DNA of 64,000 nucleotides from UBA9676 sp963730065 (GCA_963730065.1 CAVSQL010000020.1:496001-560000); one strand, 5' to 3'. Shown: positions 15,832 through 26,013, numbered from the stretch's first letter. A program made the numbers and translations. Notes: a model not told the origin generated them from the letters alone.

Positions 15832-16815
15832 GTGACAGCAGTGCGCTGGGGGATCCTCGGCACAGCCAACATCGCGCGCAGGTTCTTCCTGCCAGCGGTG
15901 CGCGAGGCAGGCGGGGAGGCCGCCGCCGTGGCGGGCCGCGACCCCGGGCGGGCGGGCAGGTGGGCGCGCGACAACGGCGTCGGCCGGGCCGTCGTCGGCT
16001 ACCAGGGCCTGATCGGCGATCCCGGGGTGGACGCGCTGTACATCCCGCTGCCGAACGCGCTGCACGCGGAGTGGACGATCCGGGCGCTGCGGGCCGGCAA
16101 GCCGGTGCTGTGCGAGAAGCCGCTGGCCGGCACGCTGGCCGAGACCGGGCAGGTGCTCGCCGTGGCCCGCGAGACCGGCACCCCGCTGTGGGAGGCGTTC
16201 ATCTTCCCGTTCCACGACCAGATGAAACGGGTCACCGCGCTGCTGGCCGCCGGTGTGATCGGTGAGCTGCGGGAGATCCAGTCGAACTTCCATTTCTTCA
16301 TGGCCCATCCGGAGGGCAACGTCAGGATGTCGGCGGACCTGGCCGGCGGCGCGCTCAACGACGTCGGCTGTTACCCCGTCCGCCTTGCCCGCGACTTGTT
16401 CGCCGCCGAGCACACCAGCGCCTGGGCGGCCGCGGAGTACGACGCCGGTGGCGTGGACACGGCCATGTGGGGCTGCCTCGGCTTCCCCGGCGACCGCCGC
16501 CTGCTGCTGTCGTGCGGCTTCAACCTGGCCGGGGAAACGTTCAGCCGCCTGCTGGGGACCGCCGGGCAGATCAACCTCACCAACCCGTTCCACCCCACCG
16601 CGCAGGACAGGTTCGAGGTCTGCGTGGAGGGCCGCGAGCCGGAGATCCATCCCGGCGCCGGACCCAATCAGCACTCGTTCACCCCGGCGGTCCAGCACAT
16701 CCAGGCCGTGGTCAGGGGCGAGGAGGCGCCCCGGCTGCTGGCGGTCGACACCTCGCTCGGCTCCGCCCAGGCACTGCACGAACTGGCCCGCAGCGCCGCC
16801 TCCCCCACCCCTTGA
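15832..16815 (+). CDS. Gfo/Idh/MocA-family NAD(P)-dependent oxidoreductase
   Basis: A 327-residue protein starting at GTG 15832. The Rossmann motif is WGILGTANIARRFF, the family's active-site Lys is in VLCEKPLAGT, and GALNDVGCYPVRLARDL supplies the conserved DxGxY and downstream residues. The C-terminal half is the mixed beta-sheet domain. It oxidises or reduces a sugar or sugar-like alcohol; the substrate is unknown. It is divergent from the DapA-type aldolase with about 115 bp between starts. Confidence 0.9.
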   Translation: MTAVRWGILGTANIARRFFLPAVREAGGEAAAVAGRDPGRAGRWARDNGVGRAVVGYQGLIGDPGVDALYIPLPNALHAEWTIRALRAGKPVLCEKPLAGTLAETGQVLAVARETGTPLWEAFIFPFHDQMKRVTALLAAGVIGELREIQSNFHFFMAHPEGNVRMSADLAGGALNDVGCYPVRLARDLFAAEHTSAWAAAEYDAGGVDTAMWGCLGFPGDRRLLLSCGFNLAGETFSRLLGTAGQINLTNPFHPTAQDRFEVCVEGREPEIHPGAGPNQHSFTPAVQHIQAVVRGEEAPRLLAVDTSLGSAQALHELARSAASPTP

Positions 16816-16910
16816 CCCACCCGGGGCATCCCGGAGAGCGCCGAACAGCCACCGGTTCGAGCGACCTGGCCTGTTTCCGGGCGGCGCTCGGCCGACCAGC
16901 CACGGCTTAG

Positions 16911-17039
16911 ACCTTACGATCAGCCCGTAATCCCCGTGGCGTCGTCGCGCGTCACGGTAACAGTCCCAGGCACTCCGACAACCTCAACCTCGTCGGCCAG
17001 GCCCGGCGCCTGATCATCGAGTGGGCAGCTCAACTATGA
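16911..17039 (+). pseudogene. C-terminal remnant of a transposase
   Basis: In the frame ending at TGA 17037-17039 the sequence reads RHGNSPRHSDNLNLVGQARR then LIIEWAAQL and stop. The same C-terminus recurs on the minus strand at 47323 and 50244 and, frameshifted, near 18240, so it is a repeated mobile-element protein end. The upstream part of the gene is gone (in-frame stop at 16908). I do not assign an IS family. Confidence 0.65.
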
Positions 17040-17219
17040 CCCGACGACCCGGACGTTGCCGTTGGGTGCCAGGGGTGGCTGGCCGGTCAAAGCGCCGGAG
17101 ATTGACGTAGCGTAGCGGTACATACCTGTTGGGTAATTAAGCCCCGGTGGCGGGTGGGTTTGGGGCAGTCTGGTGTGGCAGCTGAGCGTGACCGCAGTGC
17201 CAGACTGGAGGTGGCGGTC

Positions 17220-18038
17220 GTGTCCACCGCGCCCGTCCGGCACCTGAAGCCGCCGCGGACTTCCCCGGCCCGCCCTGGCGCGTTAACCCGGCGCCGGAAG
17301 CGGTCCCTGGCCGGCCCGACGCGGCGGGACAGGCGCGGCTGGGCTGCGGCGGTGGCCGTCTGGGGCCTGGCTGTGCTGGTCTTCGGCTGGGCTATCGCGG
17401 AGTACGGCGGGGTGCAAGCACCCGCCCCGGTAGGGGCCTGGCTGGCGGAGGCGACCGGCGACCTGGGGGGCTGGGGGATTGCCTGGGCCAGCCCGGCGCA
17501 GATCGTCAGCGCCGCCGTCGTCAACCCCATTGGGGCCGGCTACCGCAACCCGCTGCGCGGGGTCAGTGGCCTGGTTCCCGAGCGCATCGACGACGGCGTC
17601 AACTTCAGCGGGCTGGGCCCGGTTTATGCTCTCGGCGACGCTGTGGTCACCGGCGCGACCGGGACCGACTTCGGGTGGCCCGGCGGGGGATGGATCACCT
17701 ACCGGCTCACCAGCGGCCCCGCGGCCGGGCTGGTGGTCTATGTGGCTGAAGACATCACCCCGGCCGTTGCGGTCGGCCAGCGCGTGTCGCCCTCCACCGT
17801 GATCGGCGCCATGTTCGACGGCGGCGACGGCATCGAAACCGGGTGGGCGCAGCCAACCAGCCTGTCCGCTGAATCGGAGCTCCCGCAAGCCGGCGGCATC
17901 GCCGGGCTCGGCCCGTTCCCGACCAGGATCGGAGTGAACTTCGACAAACTGCTCCAGTCACTGGGCGTGCCCGCCGCGCCCAACCGCACCCAGCCCGCGT
18001 CTGGGCTTCTCCCGGCCGGCTATCCGGCCAGCTGGTGA
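17220..18038 (+). CDS. membrane-anchored protein with degenerate M23 (LytM)-like domain
   Basis: A 272-residue protein. I choose GTG 17220 because GGAGG lies 8 nt upstream (17207-17211); an earlier in-frame start at 17154 lacks a site. A basic N-terminus leads to one membrane segment (about residues 40-62). The outer part has the beta-hairpin plan of M23/LytM domains, GVNFSGLGPVYALGDAVVTG, then LVVYVAEDITPAVAVGQRVS, but the His residues that bind zinc (HxxxD and HxH) are absent. It probably binds and does not cut. It lies between two transposase remnants that face each other. Confidence 0.65.
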   Translation: MSTAPVRHLKPPRTSPARPGALTRRRKRSLAGPTRRDRRGWAAAVAVWGLAVLVFGWAIAEYGGVQAPAPVGAWLAEATGDLGGWGIAWASPAQIVSAAVVNPIGAGYRNPLRGVSGLVPERIDDGVNFSGLGPVYALGDAVVTGATGTDFGWPGGGWITYRLTSGPAAGLVVYVAEDITPAVAVGQRVSPSTVIGAMFDGGDGIETGWAQPTSLSAESELPQAGGIAGLGPFPTRIGVNFDKLLQSLGVPAAPNRTQPASGLLPAGYPASW

Positions 18039-18101
18039 CAGTCCAAGGCGGCTTCCGGCCCGATCTCAAGGTTGCGGATGTACACACCAGCCAGCACATA
18101 A

Positions 18102-18320
18102 GGAAGCCTTGGTGGGGACAACTGCGCCCGCAGAGCGTGTACTGGTTGTGCCAGCCGCTAGTGGGCCCATGATCTTGCCCGGCTGGTGGTGGCGCGTCCG
18201 TTGGCCCGGCAGCGACCGGCTGCTGGTTCAGTTTGGTGGTCCACTCGACAGTGAGCTTACGGCTGGATCCATGGCAGGGAGGTTCCGATTTGCCACGGTC
18301 CTCCCGGGGGGCATAAACCC
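18102..18320 (-). mobile_element. 3' end of a decayed insertion sequence
   Basis: The segment starts with a 23-bp sequence (18102-18124, GGAAGCCTTGGTGGGGACAA plus CTG) that matches 50188-50210 at 21 of 23 positions. On the minus strand it holds a frameshifted transposase C-terminus (about 18228-18265) reading KLTVEWTTKL, the counterpart of LIIEWAAQL at 17.0 kb. I see no gene otherwise between 18039 and 18373. Confidence 0.55.
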
Positions 18321-18373
18321 GAACCGCTCACGGCTCACCCAGCCGCAGCGGGGGAGGGAGGGCTGGGGTGGGG

Positions 18374-19375
18374 TTACCGGGGGCGGCTGAGATACTTCTC
18401 GGCCAGGTCGCAGCTGTCCCGGGTGTACCCGGCCCCGAGCTGCCGCGCGATGTCCACCGCGGTGTGCGAGCCGATCCAGGCGACCAGCAGCAGGCGCCGG
18501 AAGAGGATGAACGTCCAGATCTCCGCCTCGTCGTGCGCGGGCAGGTCACCGGCCCGCCGGTAGCCGGTCAGCCAGGCGTCGATCAGCTCCGGGACCTGGG
18601 GCTGGTGCTCGAAGAAGCTCACCGAGGTGCCGGCGTCGTACAGGTACCAGCTGAAGCCGGAGTCGTCGAAGTCGATGACGCTGACCCCGCCGTCGTCCAC
18701 GAGCAGGTTGGCCAGCCGGGTGTCGGCGTGGACCAGGCCGTAGCGCTGCGGGCCGGCGCCGAACGCGGCCAGCCGGGCACGCAGGGCGGCGTCGAGCCGC
18801 CCGAGCACCTCGCGTTCCGCCGGGCCGACGCCGATCCCGTCCTGCCACCGTCCCCACCGGGCCTGCGTGCCAAAGGCCGCGTCGTAGTCCCAGTGGAACC
18901 GGGTGAACCCGCGCGGGCGCGCCCACTGCCGGGCATGGCGGTGCATCCGGGCGGTGAGCTCACCGAGCTCGGCGAAGTGGTCCACCGAGTCACCGGCCGG
19001 CTCGGCGCCGGGCAGGAACTCGAACCGCACACAGTGCCGCCGCTCACCGCTGGCCCCATCGGCCACGGTCACGATGCGGCGGCCGTCGGTGGTGGTCAGC
19101 ACCCGCGGTGTCCGGACCCCCGCCTCGGCCCGCAGCGCGTCCATCCAGGCCAGTTCGGAGGCGATCGCCGGCTGGGTGTGATAGCCGAGCCGGTGCACAC
19201 GCAGGACGGACGCCCCGGCATCGGGGTCCTCCACCAGGTAGGTGGCGTTCTCCGAGACGTTGAGCAGGCGGACGGTGGCGGCGGGATGGCAGCCGTAGGC
19301 GCCGAGTGCCCGGTGCGCGCACCGGGTGACCCGCTCCAGCACATCGCCGTCGGCCGACAGATCGTGCAGCTGCAT
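18374..19375 (-). CDS. aminoglycoside phosphotransferase-family kinase (APH/homoserine kinase II type)
   Basis: A 333-residue kinase-fold protein. It has the nucleotide-binding strands VRLLNVSENATYLVEDPDAG, the catalytic loop YGLVHADTRLANLLVDDG and the metal site VSVIDFDDSGFSWYLYD, which are the hallmarks of the APH and SrkA/YihE-like branch. It phosphorylates a small molecule or Ser/Thr residues; the target is unknown. It starts at ATG 19375 and ends near IS debris. Confidence 0.88.
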   Translation of the reverse strand: MQLHDLSADGDVLERVTRCAHRALGAYGCHPAATVRLLNVSENATYLVEDPDAGASVLRVHRLGYHTQPAIASELAWMDALRAEAGVRTPRVLTTTDGRRIVTVADGASGERRHCVRFEFLPGAEPAGDSVDHFAELGELTARMHRHARQWARPRGFTRFHWDYDAAFGTQARWGRWQDGIGVGPAEREVLGRLDAALRARLAAFGAGPQRYGLVHADTRLANLLVDDGGVSVIDFDDSGFSWYLYDAGTSVSFFEHQPQVPELIDAWLTGYRRAGDLPAHDEAEIWTFILFRRLLLVAWIGSHTAVDIARQLGAGYTRDSCDLAEKYLSRPR

Positions 19376-19461
19376 TCCGGTTATCCCTCACCCTCCAGTG
19401 GCCACCGTCACCGGCGTCAATGCCCTCGGGTCCCAGGACCACCCGCGGGTCCTTAGACCCT

Positions 19462-19731
19462 ATGGCGGCGGTGCGCAGCACCGTCATCCTGCTGGTAAAG
19501 GCGCAGCTGGCCGCGGCGGGTGTCCCGGCCACCGGCGAGATGCACCGGGAACTGGAGGTCGGGATCGGCGGCGCGCTGATCGACGTGGCCAAGAGCCACC
19601 AGGCCGGGCTGATCGTGGTCGGCACCCGGGGCCGCTCCAACGTCACGTCGATGCTGCTGGGCAGCGTCGCGCACGAGGTCGTGCACAAGTCCACGCTGCC
19701 GGTACTCGTGGTGCCGGAGAAGGCGGGCTAG
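19462..19731 (+). CDS. universal stress protein, N-terminally truncated
   Basis: An 89-residue protein from ATG 19462. It holds only the second half of the UspA fold: EVGIGGALIDVAKSHQAGLI, VVGTRGRSNVTSMLLGSVAH and EVVHKSTLPVLVVPEKAG (the G-2x-G-9x-G(S/T) ATP-binding region). The first strand with the V..DGS..S phosphate-contacting sequence, about 50-60 residues, is missing. It may be a pseudogene. No typical ribosome binding site is seen. Confidence 0.6.
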   Translation: MAAVRSTVILLVKAQLAAAGVPATGEMHRELEVGIGGALIDVAKSHQAGLIVVGTRGRSNVTSMLLGSVAHEVVHKSTLPVLVVPEKAG

Positions 19732-19800
19732 GCCCGACGCATCCACCGGGCCTGCGGCTGATGAGGCATCCTCCGGGCTGATGGGGCATCCTGTCAACGC

Positions 19801-20550
19801 GTGAAGCTCTGGCCACCGGTGCGGTGCGGTCTGGCCCTGCTGGCCGCCGCGGCACTGGCCGGCGGCTGCGCGCATGGCGCCGCCGCGCCCGCATCCCCCG
19901 CGGCGGCGGCAGGGGGCGCCACGGCCCGGGCCGCGGGCGCCACCGGCGCCGCTTCCGTGGCGGCCGCCGCGCGCCCGGCATCCCCTTCCCCGCCGGCCGA
20001 GAGCCAGCTCATCACCGTCACCGCGCCGTCATACGCAGCGACCTACGCCACGCTCACCGCCTACCGGCTCGCCGGCGGGCGCTGGCGGCCCGTCCTCGGG
20101 CCATGGACGGCGCGGATCGGCCGGAACGGGTTCGCCCCGCCCGGGCGCAAGCGGGAGGGCGACGGCCGCACCCCGTCGGGCACGTTCGGTTTCGGGTTCT
20201 TCTTCGGTGTCCTGCCCGATCCCGGGGTCAGGTTCGGCTACCGCCAGTCGCAGCCTTACGACTTCTGGGACGACGACCCGGCCAGCCCGCACTACAACGA
20301 ATGGGTCGACCAGCGGCGGGCCGATCCGGGCCTGGACCCGGAGCCGATGGACGTTTCCGGCTACGACTACGGCGCGGTGATCGCCTACAACACCGCCCGC
20401 ACCCCGGGCCTGGGCAGCGGCATCTTCCTGCACGTCAACATCGGCACCGCCACCGCGGGCTGCGTGACGCTGCCCATGGGCGAACTGCTCAGGGTGCTGC
20501 GCTGGCTGGACCCGGCCCGGTCGCCGCGGATCAGAATGGGCGTCGGGTAA
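19801..20550 (+). CDS. L,D-transpeptidase (YkuD)-type lipoprotein
   Basis: A 249-residue exported protein. GTG 19801 gives a signal peptide with lipobox ALAGGC (Cys at about residue 23), then an Ala/Pro/Ser-rich linker and a YkuD-like domain at about 75-245. The active-site segment is GIFLHVNIGTATAGCVTLPM, with His, Gly and the nucleophile Cys in the family's order. The neighbouring WTARIGRNGF...EGDGRTPSG matches the G.nG...K.EGDg.TP.G segment. It should act on peptidoglycan cross-links outside the membrane. Confidence 0.85.
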   Translation: MKLWPPVRCGLALLAAAALAGGCAHGAAAPASPAAAAGGATARAAGATGAASVAAAARPASPSPPAESQLITVTAPSYAATYATLTAYRLAGGRWRPVLGPWTARIGRNGFAPPGRKREGDGRTPSGTFGFGFFFGVLPDPGVRFGYRQSQPYDFWDDDPASPHYNEWVDQRRADPGLDPEPMDVSGYDYGAVIAYNTARTPGLGSGIFLHVNIGTATAGCVTLPMGELLRVLRWLDPARSPRIRMGVG

Positions 20551-20958
20551 CGCGGGCAACCGGCGGCCTACATACCGGACGCCACCGGCTATGTCGCGCT
20601 GGCGGAAGCCGCCAGCGGCCCGATCCCGCGCCCGGCGGAACCGGCCTGGCCGTGGGGCGACGCGCTCGCGGTGCTCGACGGCGTGGCGCCGGACGTCCGG
20701 CTGATCAGCCTGGAGACCAGCGTCACCGTCAGCGGCAACTTCGCGCCGGGCAAGGCCGTGCACCACCGGATGAACCCGGCCAACGTTGCCTGCCTGACCG
20801 TGGCCCGGCCGGATGTGTGCGCGCTGGCGAACAACCACGTACTGGAATTCGGGCAGAACGGCCTGGCGGAGACCCTGGCCACCCGCCCGTTCGGGGCGCG
20901 GGTGGAACTGGCGCCCGACGGTGTGCTCGTGCTTCGGCCGGCCGCTAGCCGACGATAG
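20551..20958 (+). pseudogene. capA/PgsA-like (poly-gamma-glutamate capsule) gene remnant
   Basis: Directly after the L,D-transpeptidase stop, in the same frame, the sequence reads GYVALAEAASGPIPRPAEPA, WPWGDALAVLDGVAPDVRLI, SLETSVTVSGNFAPGKAVHH and DVCALANNHVLEFGQNGLAE. This is the N-terminal metallophosphatase-like part of CapA-family proteins, but the first about 50 residues (with GDvml.R) are missing. After NGLAETLA it jumps to TRPFGARVELAPDGVLVLRP, which resembles the family's C-terminal end, so about 200 middle residues are lost as well. Confidence 0.65.
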
Positions 20959-21034
20959 CGGGCAGGCCTCAAGATGGTGATAGCGCAAACAGCGGACGCA
21001 AGATGTGAACCCCGGGAAATCAGGAGCTCAGAAC

Positions 21035-22336
<1,302 letters not shown>

Positions 22337-22468
22337 ACGGGCTTCCATGGGCCCGGCCGACGCTGGCCGCCAGGGTGGCTGCCGTGCTGTCAGCGCGCTA
22401 GCCGCCCGGCGGCACCCGGCCCGGAGATCATTGTGGTGCGGGCCGGCCTCCGCTACGGTGTTCGCCAG

Positions 22469-22525
22469 CATGACCGTCTTATGGGCGGTCATGACCGTCT
22501 TATGGGCGGTCATGACCGTCTTATG
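22469..22525. repeat. 21-bp direct repeat, two full copies plus a partial third
   Basis: CATGACCGTCTTATGGGCGG plus T occurs at 22469-22489 and 22490-22510, and its first 15 bases recur at 22511-22525. The repeat ends 25 bp before the start codon of the DUF805 gene, so it overlaps the promoter or 5' leader. Confidence 0.95.
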
Positions 22526-22550
22526 ACGATGCCGAAACCTGGGGAGCACA

Positions 22551-22913
22551 ATGAACTGGTATCTCGCCGTACTCAAAAACTATGTGGGCTTCAGCGGACG
22601 GGCCCGGCGCACCGAGTACTGGATGTTCGCTTTGTTCAACTTCATTGTCTTCGTCGTGCTGGCCATCCTCGCGGCCGTCACGAAATCGTACTTCTTCTGG
22701 ATTCTCTACTTCCTCTACGCGCTGGCCGTGATCGTGCCCGGCCTGGCGGTCACCTGGCGCCGTATGCAGGACACCGGGCGTAACGGACTGTGGATCCTGC
22801 TGGGGCTGATCCCGCTCGTCGGCGGCATCGTCCTGCTCGTCTTCATGCTCCTTCCCGGTACGCAGGGCGCCAACGAGTTCGGCCCCGACCCCCGGGCCGC
22901 CGTCGCAGCCTGA
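22551..22913 (+). CDS. DUF805-family small membrane protein
   Basis: A 120-residue protein beginning MNWYLAVLKNYVGFSGRARR TEYW, the signature of DUF805, with three to four membrane helices and the family's TWRRMQDTGRNGLW loop. GGGGAGC precedes ATG 22551. Its function is unknown. It is preceded by a triple direct repeat and followed by a strong terminator, so it forms a single-gene unit. Confidence 0.92.
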   Translation: MNWYLAVLKNYVGFSGRARRTEYWMFALFNFIVFVVLAILAAVTKSYFFWILYFLYALAVIVPGLAVTWRRMQDTGRNGLWILLGLIPLVGGIVLLVFMLLPGTQGANEFGPDPRAAVAA

Positions 22914-22924
22914 GTACAGCTGTC

Positions 22925-22970
22925 CAGGCCAGGACCGGCGTCGCCCGCAGCCGGTCCTGGCCTGTTTCTG
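22925..22970 (+). terminator. strong rho-independent terminator
   Basis: CAGGCCAGGACCGGC (22925-22939) pairs perfectly over 15 bp with GCCGGTCCTGGCCTG (22950-22964). The loop is 10 nt and TTTCTGTCT follows. It lies 12 bp after the DUF805 stop codon. Confidence 0.9.
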
Positions 22971-23028
22971 TCTGGCGGACATGCCAGGCCGCCGCGGCGG
23001 GCCGTTCCTCACCCCCCACGGAACGCTG

Positions 23029-25134
23029 TCACCCGCTCTTTGTGGTGCTTTGCAAGTTGCTTGGCACGCCGGGGAGCTCCGCCGTGATGGTGGTGCCCTG
23101 CCTGGGGGCGGACCGGACCTCGAGCCGGCCGCCGAGCGCCGCGAGCCGGTCGGCCATGTTCCGCTGGCCCGATCCCAGCGGGGTGTGGCGGGCGTCGTAG
23201 CCGGCCCCATCGTCGGACACGGTGAACCGCAAGGTCCCGTTCTGCGCCTGCAGGCAGATCCGGGCGCTGGTCGCCCGGGCGTACTTGGCGATGTTCTGCA
23301 GCGCCTCCAGGCAGCAGAAATACACGGCCGCCTCGGTGTCCTGGCTGAAGCGCCCGATCCCGTCCGCCTCGACCGCCACCGGCACGGCCGACTTGCTGGC
23401 CTGCGCGCTGAGCGCGGCGGTCAGCCCCAGGTCGGCCAGCAGCGGCGGGTAGATCCCCCGGGCCAGGTCGCGCAGGTTCTCGAGCGCGCCCGACGCGTCC
23501 GCCTGCAGCTCGCCGATCATCTCCTTGGCCTCCGCCGGGTCTTCGTCCACCGTGGTCCCGGCCAGCCGGAGCTTGATGGCCATCGCCACCAGGTCCTGCT
23601 GGGCCCCGTCGTGGATGTTGCGCTCGATCCGGCGGCGCTCCTCGTCCTGCGCGGTGACCAGGCGCTGCCGCGACGCCCGCAGATCCTCGATCAGCCCGGC
23701 ATTCGACAGCACCAGGCCGGCCTGCGACGCCACGTCCGCGACCAGCTGCTCCCCGGCTGGCCGGAGCGGCTCGTCCCTGGGCATCATGATCGAGATCGCA
23801 CCCAAGAGCTGGCCCTGGTGGACGACCGGGACGCCCATCTCGGCGCCGGGCAGCGGTGGCATCGCCTCACCGACGACCGGCAGCGGGCCCAGAGCCGGGC
23901 CGCTGTCCGAGAGAGCCTCCGGGCGCAGCTCGCCGTCGGAGGAGGCCTCGGGGCGCAACTCGTCGTCGACCCGCAGCCACACCACGACCCGCTCGGCGCC
24001 GGTCCCGGCCGCCACGATGTGGGCCATCTGTGGCAGGACGTCCTCGCTGGCGTAGGCGCCGCCGATACGCCGGGCGAAGTCGGACAGTACCTGGTACGGG
24101 GTGGCCCGCCGACCGTAGACGACGCGGTTGGCCAGCCGCCCGGCCCACTGCCGCACCGGCTGGAACGCCAGCGCTACCACCGCCGCCGCCAGCGCGGCCA
24201 GCAGCGGGCTGCGCCGGTTGCCGGCCAGCGTCCCCACCCCCACGACCAGGGCGGCGTAGACCGCGGTGATGAACACGGCCAGCGACCCGTACAGGACCGC
24301 CTTGCTGATCACGATGTCGATCTGGTACAGCCGGTACTTCAGCACCGCGATCGCGATGGCCGCGTCCAGGCACAGGACCGTCAGGTTCAGGAAGACGCTC
24401 GCGGGTACGGAATTGGTCAGGATCACGGTGATAAAGGCGGCGACCACCAGCACCGCGGCCGCCGCGAACCACTTCAGCTGCAGCCGCTCCTCACCGGCCG
24501 ACCGGGCGAACCTCACCACTATCGCCGTAAGGCTGACCAGCAGTGCGGCGGGGAAAAGGACCAGGAGCATGATCAGCACGGGTGGCGTGACCGCCTGGCT
24601 GAACGTGCCGCTGAACGGATGGGACCAGCTGCGGGTCGCGCCGGCCAGCAACCCCAGCGTGCCCAGCCCGAAGGCGATGCCTACGAACCATCCGGCCGGG
24701 AGCCAGCGCCGGGAGCGCAGCCGCCCGGCCGGGAAGAGCAGGAACACGAAAGCGATCGCGGCTACGGGGATCGCGAAGATCCAATTGGACAGCCAGATAC
24801 CCGCCCGGGCTGCCGGCACCGACCCGGGGGCCGCGACCAGGCCGTGCACCCCGTAGGCCGACCCGAACCGGCTGAGCCCCAGCAGCAGGCCCGCCGCCAG
24901 GGCCAGCCAGCCGATCCGGTTCCCGGGCCGCCGGGAAGCCAGGACGAAGCCCATGACGGGGAGGGACATGTTCACCACGCCCGCGAGGACATCGGAGAAG
25001 TCCCAGTTCGTGAGGCTCGCTGACAGCCGGTTCCGGTCCACGTAGGCCAGGGCCAGCCCGCCGACCATCAGTGCGATCGAGCCCGCCGCAACGCCGCCGG
25101 CCACCCATCTAGCGGTCCGCGCCCTCATTCCCAT
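23029..25134 (-). CDS. NarX-type sensor histidine kinase with membrane N-terminus and GAF domain
   Basis: A 701-residue protein. The N-terminal about 330 residues hold eight or more membrane helices. A GAF-like domain follows (about 380-490), then a HisKA_3 region with RRRIERNIHDGAQQDLVAMA (His phospho-acceptor) and a HATPase domain with EALQNIAKYARA and DDGAGYDARHTPLGSGQRNM. It autophosphorylates and passes phosphate to a LuxR-type response regulator, but none is adjacent. An 11-residue tandem duplication (ELRPEASSDG/ELRPEALSDS) lies in the GAF region. The gene at 38091 is a paralogue with the same layout. Confidence 0.92.
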   Translation of the reverse strand: MGMRARTARWVAGGVAAGSIALMVGGLALAYVDRNRLSASLTNWDFSDVLAGVVNMSLPVMGFVLASRRPGNRIGWLALAAGLLLGLSRFGSAYGVHGLVAAPGSVPAARAGIWLSNWIFAIPVAAIAFVFLLFPAGRLRSRRWLPAGWFVGIAFGLGTLGLLAGATRSWSHPFSGTFSQAVTPPVLIMLLVLFPAALLVSLTAIVVRFARSAGEERLQLKWFAAAAVLVVAAFITVILTNSVPASVFLNLTVLCLDAAIAIAVLKYRLYQIDIVISKAVLYGSLAVFITAVYAALVVGVGTLAGNRRSPLLAALAAAVVALAFQPVRQWAGRLANRVVYGRRATPYQVLSDFARRIGGAYASEDVLPQMAHIVAAGTGAERVVVWLRVDDELRPEASSDGELRPEALSDSGPALGPLPVVGEAMPPLPGAEMGVPVVHQGQLLGAISIMMPRDEPLRPAGEQLVADVASQAGLVLSNAGLIEDLRASRQRLVTAQDEERRRIERNIHDGAQQDLVAMAIKLRLAGTTVDEDPAEAKEMIGELQADASGALENLRDLARGIYPPLLADLGLTAALSAQASKSAVPVAVEADGIGRFSQDTEAAVYFCCLEALQNIAKYARATSARICLQAQNGTLRFTVSDDGAGYDARHTPLGSGQRNMADRLAALGGRLEVRSAPRQGTTITAELPGVPSNLQSTTKSG

Positions 25135-25307
25135 CCCCCAGCGCCGGCTCTGCCCTCGGCAGGCATCGTCACGATGAAGTGTGGACCGGCCCGGGCGGCC
25201 GGACAAGGAGGTCACCCTTACGCGGTGACGGCGGGCCACCGCGCAAGGGCCGCTCGTGCCAGCACCCCCTGGGGCCGCCGGGGCACGGAGGTGCGCGGGC
25301 CGATTCG

Positions 25308-25952
25308 TTAGGCCGCTGTGTTACGCCTGTGGGGCAGGCGGGGCGAGACGATGAAGTAGAGCTGGACCAGGGCGAGGGCGATCACGCTGGCCGTCGTGCT
25401 GATCAGGCAGATCAGCGCCGCGAGCGCGTACAGGGTCTGGGCGAGCAGGATCCGGCGCCGGAAGGTGGACAGCCGGATACGGGCCTGCTGGTCGTCGCCG
25501 GGCACCAGCGTCGTGCGCCCGTACCGCGCGGCCGCTTCCAGCCCGGCGCCGAGCAGCAGGATATTCAGCCAGTACACGCCGACCGCCAGCCGGAGATGGA
25601 CGTAGTGGGCGAGCAGCGCCGCGGAGAACGGCAGCAGTGACACCACGAACAGGAACCCGAGGCTGATCCAGCTGAGGGTCCGGTCGCAGCGGCCGAGGAT
25701 GCCCAGCAGGGTGTGCTGGGCCAGCCAGAAGGTGCCCAGCATCGTGAAGCTCAGCAGGTACGCGGCGAAGCTCGGGCCCATGTGCAGCAGCGCCAGCCCG
25801 AGCCCGTGCTCGGAGTACACCGTTCCGGCGGTGGTCACCGGCACCCGCAGATCCAGGACGAGCAGCGTCATGGCGACGGCGAACAGGCCGTCGCTCAGGG
25901 CGGTCAGGTGCTCAAGGCTCTGGCCGGTGAAGCGGTTGTACGGCTCGCTCAT
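25308..25952 (-). CDS. TMEM175-family (DUF1211) putative potassium channel
   Basis: A 214-residue protein from ATG 25952 (GTG 25958 possible) with about six membrane helices. The family signature in helix 1 (R...FSDGvFAIa.TLLvl) appears here as LTALSDGLFAVAMTLLVLDL, with Leu in place of the first Phe and no basic residue at the usual position. Bacterial TMEM175 proteins are K+-permeable channels in the cytoplasmic membrane. It is probably a single-gene unit. Confidence 0.85.
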   Translation of the reverse strand: MSEPYNRFTGQSLEHLTALSDGLFAVAMTLLVLDLRVPVTTAGTVYSEHGLGLALLHMGPSFAAYLLSFTMLGTFWLAQHTLLGILGRCDRTLSWISLGFLFVVSLLPFSAALLAHYVHLRLAVGVYWLNILLLGAGLEAAARYGRTTLVPGDDQQARIRLSTFRRRILLAQTLYALAALICLISTTASVIALALVQLYFIVSPRLPHRRNTAA

Positions 25953-26013
25953 GCCCACATGATGACGGCTGCCACCTGGTGGCGGCGGGCGGCCCCGCCG
26001 ACGGCGCGCCGGG

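Noticed and set aside
18109..18390. 93-codon plus-strand frame after the M23-like gene
   Set aside because: The same DNA is explained as a decayed IS end on the minus strand, and the peptide has no recognisable character.
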